NCBI RefSeq assembly: GCF_030380815.1
Contig: NZ_JAUDUY010000001.1
Coordinates: 434,001-498,000, forward strand
Origin: Robiginitalea aurantiaca
GTDB lineage: Bacteria; Bacteroidota; Bacteroidia; Flavobacteriales; Flavobacteriaceae
DNA length: 64,000 nucleotides
Direction: 5' to 3'
Of this stretch, positions 37,579 to 46,426 are shown in pieces. How positions within the stretch are numbered: the stretch's first letter is position 1; every line of letters begins with the position of its first letter. The notes beneath the pieces were generated by a model that did not search any database, was not told the origin of the DNA, and saw only the letters and a list, made by a program, of their open reading frames with translations. Made by a program: the position numbers and the translations under genes.

Positions 37579-38250
37579 ATGTATTTTAATTCACTGAGCA
37601 AAATAGTATTACAACAATTTATTGATGAAGGGGAAGAAGTCTTGAAGATTGAATACACAGGAGACTTTCTGCAATATTCGGCCCCCATGTGTGCCTGGAT
37701 TTATTTGTACCAAGGCAACTACGCTATAACATCTGAATGGGGCGATCACTGCGGGCCTATTAGCAGTTTGGAAGAAGCCCTGCAATGGAGCCCTTTTGCT
37801 ATGAACATCGACACTTTTGTTCTCACATCAACAATCCTGGATCAGGATGAACTTAATGACATAGAAAATGAGCTTTTACTACGTATGCAGGAAATGGCCC
37901 ATAAATATCCGGACCTGATCCCGGGTATTGACCAAAATAGATTATCGGGACTTCTGTCAGAGGATTACAATAGCCCATTCTATGCGATCTGCTCCGACCT
38001 CAGATCGTTCTTAGAACCGAGGTCCGTTTATGCCGGAGGTCCCCTTGAAAGCATTGTGAGGCACACCCGGGCACAGAATTACCACAAGATCTTGATGACA
38101 TACGGCATTGATACGATTCAAGTGCTCATGGCGTATTTCCTGAAAAAGGAAGCTTATCTCATCTGCCGGGATATAGACCAAACCATTCAGGAGCACAACA
38201 GACTTACGCATAATAATCTGAGTGCTTTTAATGAAAACCTCTTGGCGTAG
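37579..38250 (+). CDS. Hypothetical protein
   Basis: The 223-residue product is unrecognised. It has a mixed N-terminal domain with Cys and Trp residues (YSAPMCAWIYLYQGNYAITS, then EWGDHCGPISSLEEALQWSP) and a helical C-terminal half. The ATG at 37579 is the natural start. Its codon use is somewhat less A+T-rich than that of the defence genes, which suggests a separate origin for this block. Confidence 0.6.
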   Translation: MYFNSLSKIVLQQFIDEGEEVLKIEYTGDFLQYSAPMCAWIYLYQGNYAITSEWGDHCGPISSLEEALQWSPFAMNIDTFVLTSTILDQDELNDIENELLLRMQEMAHKYPDLIPGIDQNRLSGLLSEDYNSPFYAICSDLRSFLEPRSVYAGGPLESIVRHTRAQNYHKILMTYGIDTIQVLMAYFLKKEAYLICRDIDQTIQEHNRLTHNNLSAFNENLLA

Positions 38251-38295
38251 CCGATAAAGAATCAACCCTAATTAATCAGTTAAATATTACTTAAG

Positions 38296-38946
38296 ATGAA
38301 AATACCGAAAACAAACATCATGAAATATCAAAAGACCTTATTAAATGTAGCTGCCCTTTTGTTTTTTTTGACCTGGAATGGCTTTGGTCAGGCTACTTAT
38401 CACGTAGGGAAAACCGAATACTACTATGGCCAATACTATTCAACTACCGGAAAGCCTAAGGTTAAGAGGAGCCAGGCCAATAAACAGGCATTTTTGAAAA
38501 AGCTCGGGTACTCAAAAGCACCGGATGACTATGAAGTGGACCACATTATACCCCTTTCGAAGGGAGGTAGTGATTCCCCTTACAACATGCAGTTGTTACC
38601 GGTTCGCCTGCACCGGCTCAAGACCGCCAGGGAAAGAAGCTCTTATAGCTCCTCAACGTATAGAAGAACCCCGGACAATACGAATTATAATTCGAACTAT
38701 ACGCCTTCTCATGGCTATAGTACTTATAATACAAATACGTATGTTCCTCCGACCCCTTCTTTAGAGATGCCCAGCATAAGGCCGGCTCCGCTGCCGTCGC
38801 TACCCATTGAAACATATAGTCCGGTGTATACACAGCCTTCTTATAAAGTCCCCGGGATATCCTCCGGCAGAACATTATATACAGGATCCAGGGGGGGCAC
38901 TTATTACATCAATTCCAAAGGCAACAAGACATATGTCAGGAACTAA
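38296..38946 (+). CDS. Exported HNH endonuclease-like protein
   Basis: The 216-residue product has a signal peptide (QKTLLNVAALLFFLTWNGFG with Gln-Ala next; the Met at 38320 may be the true start). An HNH module follows: YEVDHIIPLSKGGSDSPYNM, then QLLPVRLHRLKT. The rest is a Ser/Thr/Tyr/Pro-rich region ending in GSRGGTYYINSKGNKTYVRN. An exported DNase on an island could degrade incoming DNA in the periplasm, aid nutrient use or prepare DNA for transfer; none of this is shown. Confidence 0.75.
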   Translation: MKIPKTNIMKYQKTLLNVAALLFFLTWNGFGQATYHVGKTEYYYGQYYSTTGKPKVKRSQANKQAFLKKLGYSKAPDDYEVDHIIPLSKGGSDSPYNMQLLPVRLHRLKTARERSSYSSSTYRRTPDNTNYNSNYTPSHGYSTYNTNTYVPPTPSLEMPSIRPAPLPSLPIETYSPVYTQPSYKVPGISSGRTLYTGSRGGTYYINSKGNKTYVRN

Positions 38947-38987
38947 TAATCATCTCATTTAAAACCGAAATCCAAAATCAAATTAAC

Positions 38988-39455
38988 ATGAAAAACAGAG
39001 TAGTCAAAACCGAAAAAAATATCCTTTCCGATTATTTCACTAAGGAAAGCACCAAAACCTTTCTGCATGAAATGGACATAGCATTAAGATCATTGTCTTA
39101 TGGTGAAGTCCTGAGAGTAGTACTCAATTATAATATCCTGAAACTAGTTGAAGTAAAAGAATTTCTTAGTGCTTATGCGGAGATGTTACGTAGTTGGCAA
39201 AAACCCTACGAGGGAACCATAATTGTCGGGGAAATTATAACCAGAGCCAGTAAATGTATTGCCTGTGTTTATGGAAAGGATATGACCGTTTATGAGTTTC
39301 AATATAAACACTCCAGGGCGAAGGAGCCTTACAATTATATAGTTTATGGCTACAATTTTGGAATGTTATACGACATCCAAGACGGGATTTTAAATGATCT
39401 GAGAATTTGTAACGCTTTTTTGAGCAAATCTGAAATGCAAAATTTAAGCAAATAG
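38988..39455 (+). CDS. Hypothetical protein
   Basis: The 155-residue product is unrecognised. It is helical in the first half (ESTKTFLHEMDIALRSLSYG) and strand-rich with aromatic residues later (EPYNYIVYGYNFGMLYD). It lies 41 bases after the exported HNH gene and 21 bases before the next small gene, in a run of co-oriented mobile-element genes. Confidence 0.55.
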   Translation: MKNRVVKTEKNILSDYFTKESTKTFLHEMDIALRSLSYGEVLRVVLNYNILKLVEVKEFLSAYAEMLRSWQKPYEGTIIVGEIITRASKCIACVYGKDMTVYEFQYKHSRAKEPYNYIVYGYNFGMLYDIQDGILNDLRICNAFLSKSEMQNLSK

Positions 39456-39476
39456 TTAATCAAAAAAATTATACCA

Positions 39477-39707
39477 GTGGATTTAAACGAGATATTCAAA
39501 AGTACAAAGACTACTTTACCTTTAATGTTGTCTGAACTTGTAGAAACCCAATGCTCCATAAAAGCAATGCTTACGGTTATTTTAGCAGAATTAGCAGATA
39601 ATGACCCGGTAAGGGAACAAAGACTAGTAGATGATTGTAATAAATGCAGGGAAAAAGAGCTATTGCGTGTTGTTGCTATATTCGCTTCCTGGGACAACAA
39701 AAACTAA
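39477..39707 (+). CDS. Small hypothetical protein (GTG start)
   Basis: The frame starts at GTG (39477) and encodes 76 residues that are mainly helical (LNEIFKSTKTTLPLMLSELV, then AMLTVILAELADNDPVREQR) with two Cys near VDDCNKCREKE. Nothing is recognised. It ends 10 bases before the next gene. Confidence 0.5.
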   Translation: MDLNEIFKSTKTTLPLMLSELVETQCSIKAMLTVILAELADNDPVREQRLVDDCNKCREKELLRVVAIFASWDNKN

Positions 39708-39717
39708 ACTCAAACAA

Positions 39718-40002
39718 ATGAAAATATATGAAGCAGAAACTTACGCCGACTTTAGGATATTCCTTAAAGCTAATCTCTCTTATCCTATGCCCCCAGATGG
39801 GATAATGGACAGAATCATTATGTATATAGAACGTCACAATTTTTTGCAAACTCTTTATACATATCGTATTGACCCCCTGCAGATTCTGAGGAATACTTTT
39901 TGGAGACAGAGGGTTACAAAAGGTGCCGAGCAGTTTATGCAACTCTGGGAAAGCATAAAAAAGCCACTGGGGAGAGTTTTAATTTATTCCAGGAATGAAT
40001 AG
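39718..40002 (+). CDS. Small hypothetical protein
   Basis: From the ATG at 39718 the product has 94 residues (MKIYEAETYADFRIFLKANL, late WRQRVTKGAEQFMQLWESIK). The frame is open further upstream, but that part lies inside the preceding gene. No family recognised. Its end overlaps the next start by 8 bases. Confidence 0.5.
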   Translation: MKIYEAETYADFRIFLKANLSYPMPPDGIMDRIIMYIERHNFLQTLYTYRIDPLQILRNTFWRQRVTKGAEQFMQLWESIKKPLGRVLIYSRNE

Positions 40003-40186
40003 AATAGATAAGATTCATGTGATAGTAAGTTTAGATGGATGTTCAGGGTTCGGATTTGAAGATTTCTCCGCAGAACTTAATACGAAAATATTGTACCAAG
40101 TACTTATAGAAGTATCAGAGGAATTAAATCATCCCATTCAAGAAAAATGGTATGATATGGCCAAAGGATATTTTGATGATGAATAA
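39995..40186 (+). CDS. Small hypothetical acidic protein
   Basis: The 63-residue product is acidic (LDGCSGFGFEDFSAELNTKI, late EEWYDMAKGYFDDE-like tail). It overlaps the preceding gene by 8 bases, which indicates translational coupling. Function unknown. Confidence 0.45.
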   Translation: MNRIDKIHVIVSLDGCSGFGFEDFSAELNTKILYQVLIEVSEELNHPIQEKWYDMAKGYFDDE

Positions 40187-40261
40187 AAAAGAAGATGTAG
40201 TGTATTTGTTTCCTGGAACATTGATGAGCAGGAATCAATTCAAGTTAAATAAATTTAAGTT

Positions 40262-40402
40262 ATGATGATTAGTCTGTTTATAGTAGAGATGATTTTAGGA
40301 GGAATAATCATTGCAATATGTAATGCTCTTTTTATGATTGTTGCGGGGATTTTATTGAGGCCATTTTTTTGGTTGGATGAAAAAGTAAAAAAAAGAAAGT
40401 AA
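40262..40402 (+). CDS. Small single-pass membrane protein
   Basis: The 46-residue frame starts ATG ATG ATT and encodes one hydrophobic helix (LFIVEMILGGIIIAICNALF, then MIVAGILLR) and a basic Lys/Arg tail. The positive-inside rule predicts a cytoplasmic C terminus. Such tiny membrane proteins are frequent on mobile elements. The call rests only on the frame and hydrophobicity. Confidence 0.4.
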   Translation: MMISLFIVEMILGGIIIAICNALFMIVAGILLRPFFWLDEKVKKRK

Positions 40403-40439
40403 GATAAGAAGTATAAAATTTGAAGATCTGCCAGGTTCA

Positions 40440-40676
40440 ATGGAATTATTCCTTGAAAAATTAGGTTGTCCAGAGGATGAATACAAACATATAAAAGAAA
40501 ACCTACAGCCCAAGGAGCCTGTAGAACCCCTTACAAGGGAAAAAACAGCCGAGTTCCTATAAATTTCTCTGACAACTTTGTGGGATATAGTCCTATTACA
40601 CTCATTTTATATGCTCTACCTCCGCTACACTTATACTGCCATTGCCAGAGCTAAAAAAGACTTAGTCATGTTCTAA
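40440..40676 (+). pseudogene. Broken excisionase-type HTH gene
   Basis: An ATG at 40440 opens 40 codons ending TREKTAEFL, then TAA at 40560-40562. The frame continues ISLTTLWDI to a second stop at 40674-40676. TREKTAEFL-x-ISLTTLWD is the helix-turn-helix of HTH_17/excisionase proteins, with a Lys expected at the stop (AAA to TAA). Downstream of it the wing is no longer recognisable. It is a decayed copy of a regulator like the intact one at 56577-56810. Confidence 0.55.
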
Positions 40677-40755
40677 GGACATCAGATCAAATGAAATATC
40701 AAAAACTAATGCCCGTTTTATAAGTGAGCTAGAACGTCAATTTAATCAGAGTTAG

Positions 40756-41409
40756 ATGAGAGGATTATCAAAATCACAATTACAATTTTTAAAAAAGCAG
40801 GGTATTGAAGTCAGTCAAACATTTGACGCTAAGGGTCTGAAAAAGTCTGAATATAGACCGCGGATGAAAGCTACTGGAAAAATTATAGCCTATAATGTAT
40901 CCCCCTGCAATAAAGCTGGGCATACTTTAAGAACAAGAGCAGGTCATTGCGCCCAATGCAACACGGCTCACATAGCATTTCAAAAGCGTAATGATAAACC
41001 AGGAATTGTTTATATAGCCGGTACCAGAGAAGGTAAACTTGTCAAAGTTGGATATACCAAAGGAGTACATATTCGATCTGAATCCTTGAATAGAACAAAA
41101 TACGGAGGTTTCTCCGATTGGGAAATCCTATATGCAATTAGTTGCGTAAAAGCTGGAGAAATCGAAATAAAAGCAAAATCTAGCTTAAAAGCATTTTCTG
41201 CTAGTATGGTTTATGACCACGATGGAAAAGATCAGAAAACAGATGAAATCTATCGATGTTCCTTCGATTATATCAAGAATAATTTAAGGCAAGTAATCGG
41301 AAATGGAAAATATAAAGTTGATGTCTTAGTTGAGAGAAAAGGTAATAATTATCAATTTCCAACGGCACAAATGAAATCTCGAAGAATTCATAAACTATCT
41401 AAAGGTTAA
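40756..41409 (+). CDS. GIY-YIG-like (T5orf172/Mug113 type) protein
   Basis: The 217-residue product has a central domain KPGIVYIAGTREGKLVKVGY with TKGVHIRSESLN, the pattern of the T5orf172/Mug113 branch of the GIY-YIG superfamily. The Arg in the helix and the Glu in AGEIEIKAKSSL fit the expected catalytic positions. A Cys/His cluster before it (CNKAGHTLRTRAGHCAQCN) may bind zinc. It lies 92 bases before the TM0106-type nuclease and may be linked to it. Confidence 0.65.
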   Translation: MRGLSKSQLQFLKKQGIEVSQTFDAKGLKKSEYRPRMKATGKIIAYNVSPCNKAGHTLRTRAGHCAQCNTAHIAFQKRNDKPGIVYIAGTREGKLVKVGYTKGVHIRSESLNRTKYGGFSDWEILYAISCVKAGEIEIKAKSSLKAFSASMVYDHDGKDQKTDEIYRCSFDYIKNNLRQVIGNGKYKVDVLVERKGNNYQFPTAQMKSRRIHKLSKG

Positions 41410-41501
41410 ACAAAAACGATTAAGCCCCCAAAAAGCAGAATCATATTCAAAGGAATTCTAAATTAATTTATTTAAGCACAAAATTTCACCTAACCGCTAC
41501 T

Positions 41502-44500
41502 ATGAAAATTCGAGAAAATCAAATTTTATACTCTCCTTCAGATCTTGCAAATCATATTAGTTGTAGGCATTTAACCGAGCTTAATAAAAAAGAAGTCAGA
41601 GGTGATATAGATCCGCCTGAGATTTATAATAACCCAAGCTTGACCCGGCTTATTGACAGAGGTATAGCCTTTGAACAAGAATATCTTAACCAACTCAAAT
41701 CACAAGGCCTTAGTGTTATGGAAATTGAGTACGGAGAAATCGATGCTGAGAAGAAAACAATGGACGCCATTGCTAATGGTTATGATATAATTTATCAGGC
41801 TCGATTGAAATCCAAGAAATGGTCAGGTTGGGCAGATTTCTTAATAAAGGTAGAAAAGCCGAGTGATCTAGGGGATTGGTCTTATCAAGTTTGGGATACT
41901 AAACTAGCAACAAATACCAGAGCTAGCACAATTCTTCAGGTAGGTCTTTATACGCAACGGTTGTCAGAGATTCAGGGAATTGATCCGGAATTTATGGGAG
42001 TCATAAAACCCAATGGGGAAGAAATCTTTCGTTATCATGATTTTGCAGCATATATAAGGCTTGTTCAGCAAAGTTTGGAAGGTTCATTGCTGGTCGATTC
42101 TGAGACATATCCCGATCCGGTATCTCATTGCGAAATATGCAAATGGTGGAAGAAATGTAATGCTCAGCGCCGGAACGATGATCATTTAACATTTGTAGCA
42201 GGCATGGGGAAACCCCAAATGGTAGAGTTAGGTAAAAACAATCTAAATACTTTAGCCAAATTAGCTTCAATGCCAAATCCTCTGCCGATTAGCCCTGAAA
42301 ATGGTAGTCTGGCTACATTTAATAAACTTCGTAACCAGGCAAAAATTCAATATGAAAGTCGTGAAAAAGGGTTTAAACCTTTACATGATTTTCTGCCAAT
42401 TGAAGAGGGAAGGGGGTTTTACAATCTTCCTGAACCTAATGAACATGATGTTTATTTGGATTTAGAAGGTGCGCGTATGGTGGAGCCAAACGGATTGGAA
42501 TATTTAATTGGTTATATATACGAAGGAGATTACACCTCCCTTTGGGCAACAAATGAAGAGCAGGAACTTGCCAATTTTGAGAAGTTTATTGATTGGATAC
42601 ATGAGTTAAAAGGAAGTCATCCTAAGATGCATATATACCACTATGCACCTTACGAACCCAGCGCATTTAAGCGCATCATGGGTAAATATGCTTCACGAGA
42701 AAACGAGGTAGATGAGTTACTCAGGTCCAAGTCATTTGTTGATTTGTATAGAATTCTACGTCAATCCCTTATTGCAAGTGTGGAACGTTATTCTTTGAAA
42801 GATCTGGAGAAGTTTTTTGGGTATGAGCGTAAAATGGATCTAAGGAAAGTATCAATTCCCAAAACAAGCTTTGAATATTTATTAGAAATAAAACGAGAAG
42901 GAGAAGCATCGGAATTTGATTTGTGGATAATAGAGCAGTACAACAAAGATGATTGCCATGCTCTAATTGAATTACAAAAGTGGTTGGAGAGCTTAAGAAA
43001 TGAACTAATTGAACAAGGGCTAGAAATTACCCGGCCTGAGCTCGCAGAAGGAATTGCTAGTGACAAAATCACCGAACACCAGGAACGGATTGAGCCCCTT
43101 TTCATTAACCTAATGCAAAACATGCCAATTTCTGAACAGGATCGATCTGCGGTTGAGCAAGGAAGATATATCCTAGCGCATTTTTTAGATTGGTATAGAC
43201 GGGAGGAAAAAGCATTATGGTGGGAATATTTTCGACTTATTGAGCTCGATCCAGAGGAACTGCTGGATGAAAGAAAGGCAATAAGCTTTCTGAGTTATTC
43301 GGGGAAGAGTTATCAGGAGAAACGTAGCCGGGTTGATGTATACACTTTCCCTCCGCAAGAAGTTGACATAAAGGAGGAAGCCATTAAAAATACAGATGGT
43401 GAAAGCGTAGGAACCATACACTCCGTGGATAAGGATAATGGAATATTGGAAATAAAGAAGGGTCCAAAATTTCAGCAGCTGGATCATCCTTCTGGTTTAA
43501 TTCAATTACAAAGGATAAATCCCACAGAGAAAGAGGAAAGTATTATTCGCTTAGCTCAATGGGTCGCGGAGAATTCTATTGATTCCAAGGATCATCAATA
43601 TTTATTGGGGCGTAATTTACTTCTAAGAAATGCTCCCCATATTCATGTTCAAGAATCAAATCAAAATAACATTGACTTCGCCATAGAAATAATCAAAGGC
43701 CTAAATGGGGATTATCTTGCCATTCAAGGGCCGCCTGGTTCGGGGAAAAGCTATACGGGAAGTCATTTGATCCTGGAGTTAGTAAAAAAAGGGAAGAAAA
43801 TAGGTGTAACCGCAATGAGCCACAAGGTAATAACCAATCTTGTGGCTAAGACAAATGAACTGGCAATATCAGAGGATATTCAATTGAATATTATTCAAAA
43901 GGGAGGGTCAGACGATACGGTACCTTGGGCAGTGTCCGATAACAATAATGATATTTCGGAAAATTTAAATGATTATCAGATCATTGCCGGCACTAGCTTT
44001 ATGTGGGCTCGTGAAGAGTTCTATGAAAGTGTTGATTATATGGTTGTTGATGAGGCAGGGCAGTTAGCTTTAATCGATACAATTGCTTTATCGCAATGTG
44101 CTTCTAATATGATTCTTTTAGGAGACCCTAATCAGTTGCAGCAACCTCAACAAGGAGTTCATCCAGCAGGTACTCAAGTAAGCGCCTTGGAGCATATTCT
44201 CGATGGAAATCAAACTATCCAAATGGATCAAGGAATATTTTTAGAAACCACCTGGCGGATGCACCCGGCAATAAATGATATCGTTTCTGAGCTCTTTTAT
44301 CAAAACCGCTTAATTACTGAACCTCATTTAGGAGAACAAAGCTTATCAGGTAATCTAAAATATAAGGTTGGATTGAGTCTTTTGGAGGTAGATCACGAAG
44401 GAAACTCATCCTCATCTTCTGAAGAGGTAAGGCTTATCACAGAATTAGTAAATCAATTGTGTAGCGGATCCATAGGTTATGTTTCTGTAGAGGAAAATGA

Positions 44501-44849
44501 AAAAACAATTTCCAAAGAAGACCTGAAGATTATCAGTCCATACAATGCTCAAGTAAATCTTCTAAAAAAAGAGATTCCTAATGTCGAAATTGGAACGGTG
44601 GATAAATTTCAAGGGCAAGAAGCTCCTATAGTAATTTATTCAGTTGCAAGTTCAAGCCCATTAGAGGCTCCTCGAGGCATGGAATTTCTATATAGCCCAA
44701 ATCGTTTAAATGTTGCGATTTCCCGCGCCAAAGTACTTTTCATAATGGTAGCTAGCCCTAAAATATTTGAAGCTGATTGTAAGAGTCCAAGAGAAATGAA
44801 GTTGGCAAATGCCTATTGCAGATTTCGGGAGATGGCACATATTCTATAG
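41502..44849 (+). CDS. TM0106-type RecB-like nuclease fused to SF1 DNA helicase
   Basis: The 1115-residue product begins with the TM0106-family start LYSPSDLANHISCRHLTELN and a RecB-like nuclease domain ending in a Cys cluster (CEICKWWKKC). An RNase-H-like region follows (DVYLDLEGARMVEPNGLEYL; KDDCHALIELQKW). The C-terminal third is a Dna2/Upf1-type SF1 helicase: Walker A GPPGSGKS at 743-750, Walker B YMVVDEAGQLAL, ILLGDPNQLQQPQ, IGTVDKFQGQEAPIVI and NRLNVAISRAKVL. This makes a multi-activity DNA-processing protein. It is convergent with the Cas4-like gene. Confidence 0.9.
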   Translation: MKIRENQILYSPSDLANHISCRHLTELNKKEVRGDIDPPEIYNNPSLTRLIDRGIAFEQEYLNQLKSQGLSVMEIEYGEIDAEKKTMDAIANGYDIIYQARLKSKKWSGWADFLIKVEKPSDLGDWSYQVWDTKLATNTRASTILQVGLYTQRLSEIQGIDPEFMGVIKPNGEEIFRYHDFAAYIRLVQQSLEGSLLVDSETYPDPVSHCEICKWWKKCNAQRRNDDHLTFVAGMGKPQMVELGKNNLNTLAKLASMPNPLPISPENGSLATFNKLRNQAKIQYESREKGFKPLHDFLPIEEGRGFYNLPEPNEHDVYLDLEGARMVEPNGLEYLIGYIYEGDYTSLWATNEEQELANFEKFIDWIHELKGSHPKMHIYHYAPYEPSAFKRIMGKYASRENEVDELLRSKSFVDLYRILRQSLIASVERYSLKDLEKFFGYERKMDLRKVSIPKTSFEYLLEIKREGEASEFDLWIIEQYNKDDCHALIELQKWLESLRNELIEQGLEITRPELAEGIASDKITEHQERIEPLFINLMQNMPISEQDRSAVEQGRYILAHFLDWYRREEKALWWEYFRLIELDPEELLDERKAISFLSYSGKSYQEKRSRVDVYTFPPQEVDIKEEAIKNTDGESVGTIHSVDKDNGILEIKKGPKFQQLDHPSGLIQLQRINPTEKEESIIRLAQWVAENSIDSKDHQYLLGRNLLLRNAPHIHVQESNQNNIDFAIEIIKGLNGDYLAIQGPPGSGKSYTGSHLILELVKKGKKIGVTAMSHKVITNLVAKTNELAISEDIQLNIIQKGGSDDTVPWAVSDNNNDISENLNDYQIIAGTSFMWAREEFYESVDYMVVDEAGQLALIDTIALSQCASNMILLGDPNQLQQPQQGVHPAGTQVSALEHILDGNQTIQMDQGIFLETTWRMHPAINDIVSELFYQNRLITEPHLGEQSLSGNLKYKVGLSLLEVDHEGNSSSSSEEVRLITELVNQLCSGSIGYVSVEENEKTISKEDLKIISPYNAQVNLLKKEIPNVEIGTVDKFQGQEAPIVIYSVASSSPLEAPRGMEFLYSPNRLNVAISRAKVLFIMVASPKIFEADCKSPREMKLANAYCRFREMAHIL

Positions 44850-44867
44850 AGATAGAATAAATGATTT

Positions 44868-45617
44868 TTATATGAGGGTATCCAGTTTCCGCTGATATTC
44901 ACAATATGCACATTCTTCTGTATACCCTGGAATTTTATCTTGGTTCAACGTGTCATAAATATTACTCAGGGCATCCTGTAACCAGGAATCATCCCCAACA
45001 TAGGGAATCAGGGAGACTTGAAATTCCATGCATTCATCAAAGGCAGATTTATCCCTTATCCCATTACAATAAACAAAATAGCTAGTATTTGAAACCTCAA
45101 ATCCATTTTGGCGGAGCAAAAATTGATAAATTTCAATTTGCCTTTTGTAGCTGAACTGCCAATCCGCATCAAGCGTGATCTCAGCACTTTTACTAGTTGC
45201 CTTGTATTCTACTACAATTAATTCACCCGTCTTGGTATCCTGCCAAATATCATCCACGGCTCCGTGCAAGTGAAAGTTATGATTCATATCAATATAACTA
45301 ACACCTTTAAAGTTCTCACGCCAGTCATCTAATTTTTCGTGCTGAAAAGGAACTGCGTTCAGGCCAAGCCGAATCATATAAGGATGAGGTTCTTGTATAG
45401 CCCTATAGCGATCAAATTCGTTTTTCAGCAAATTGTCCACTGCTGAATTTATGGTGAAAGGTGGCCCTGAAGGTTGCCCAATCTTCAAACGCCGATCCAG
45501 ATAGAAACATCTTGGACACTTTATAAAATTCTCAATCTTAGATCTACTAATTTTATAGGGTCTTTCGTTTCCAATGATATATTTTCCTTGGTAAGGTTTC
45601 AAACTCATATCAGTCAA
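44868..45617 (-). CDS. Cas4-like PD-(D/E)xK nuclease with Fe-S cysteines
   Basis: The 249-residue product has CPRC at 34-37 after an ISRSKIENFIK helix, the nuclease core HGAVDDIWQDTKTGELIVVE followed by YKATSK (Asp...Glu-x-Lys), and a C-terminal Cys pair CAYC at 236-239. This is the Cas4/AddB-type arrangement in which cysteines from both ends hold a 4Fe-4S cluster. There is no CRISPR locus here. It is last in the NADAR operon and overlaps the preceding gene by 8 bases. Confidence 0.85.
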   Translation of the reverse strand: MTDMSLKPYQGKYIIGNERPYKISRSKIENFIKCPRCFYLDRRLKIGQPSGPPFTINSAVDNLLKNEFDRYRAIQEPHPYMIRLGLNAVPFQHEKLDDWRENFKGVSYIDMNHNFHLHGAVDDIWQDTKTGELIVVEYKATSKSAEITLDADWQFSYKRQIEIYQFLLRQNGFEVSNTSYFVYCNGIRDKSAFDECMEFQVSLIPYVGDDSWLQDALSNIYDTLNQDKIPGYTEECAYCEYQRKLDTLI

Positions 45618-46398
45618 ATTTGATGTTTACAAATCTTGGCCAACTTTCGGGGGTTCCAGATCTGAAAAAGTTAAATAAATTACGTTCTAATGTGGATATA
45701 TCTATACCTAATTCATCTGCTGCCAGCTTCATATTTGTCCAATAATGCCTTAAATCTTTGAACCTGTTGGTAGTAAGTGGAACTAGTTTTCGATCCTTTT
45801 TATTTATTGAGAATCTACCCATCACATTTAAGGCCATTATATTGTCATAGATGGGCAGAACCATGTGAGAGCCTCCATAATACTGCCATAGGTTCACATG
45901 TTTTGTGGCGAATGAAATATTAAATTGATCCGTGGCTGAAATGAGCGTTTCAAGACTGTTCATAATACAATCCAATGTTTCCTCTGGATCATTTTCTTCA
46001 GAATCAATGATGATGGAACGTATAAAGTCCCTGTATGCATCCACATTTAAAATTGTGTTTTGAAAGTAAAACTGTCGGGCACTTTTTCCACCCCACAGCT
46101 GAATCAAATGAAAGATTTTTTCCAACTGATCATCTGTCAATGATTCAACATCATTGTTTTGTATTTCTTCTTGAATCAACCGGATTACCTCATTCGGCCC
46201 AAACTGATAACCAACATTTTGTCTTACTTCATCAATGAGAATGGCATAACCATTTGCTTCCATATTAGTCGCCATAGCCTGAACAGAACCATCGCCTCCA
46301 ACAATCAAGGGCAATTCAGTATCCCAATTCAAATCAGGTATTGCAAATTCACCTCTTTTAAGAGAGGAAATCATAGGGTCATTTAATGTATATATCAT
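45610..46398 (-). CDS. Possible OGG-fold (HhH DNA glycosylase-like) protein
   Basis: The 262-residue product contains IQLWGGKSARQFYFQN, SFATKHVNLWQYYGGSHMVL followed by PIYDNIMALN, and LRHYWTNMKLAADELGIDIS. This order (WGG, a Ser-Phe-Ala-Thr-Lys helix, a Pro-x-Tyr-Asp strand turn, then a helix) recalls the 8-oxoguanine-glycosylase-fold proteins found in bacterial islands, where the Lys and Asp are active-site positions. The match is from memory. It overlaps the Cas4-like gene and follows the NADAR gene. Confidence 0.55.
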   Translation of the reverse strand: MIYTLNDPMISSLKRGEFAIPDLNWDTELPLIVGGDGSVQAMATNMEANGYAILIDEVRQNVGYQFGPNEVIRLIQEEIQNNDVESLTDDQLEKIFHLIQLWGGKSARQFYFQNTILNVDAYRDFIRSIIIDSEENDPEETLDCIMNSLETLISATDQFNISFATKHVNLWQYYGGSHMVLPIYDNIMALNVMGRFSINKKDRKLVPLTTNRFKDLRHYWTNMKLAADELGIDISTLERNLFNFFRSGTPESWPRFVNIKFD

Positions 46399-46426
46399 GT
46401 TTTCTTTTTTTATTATTGAACCGGTT

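Noticed and set aside
44868-45617. Cas4 of a CRISPR-Cas system
   Set aside because: No repeat-spacer array or other cas gene is present in the window; only the Cas4-like fold and Fe-S cysteines are claimed.
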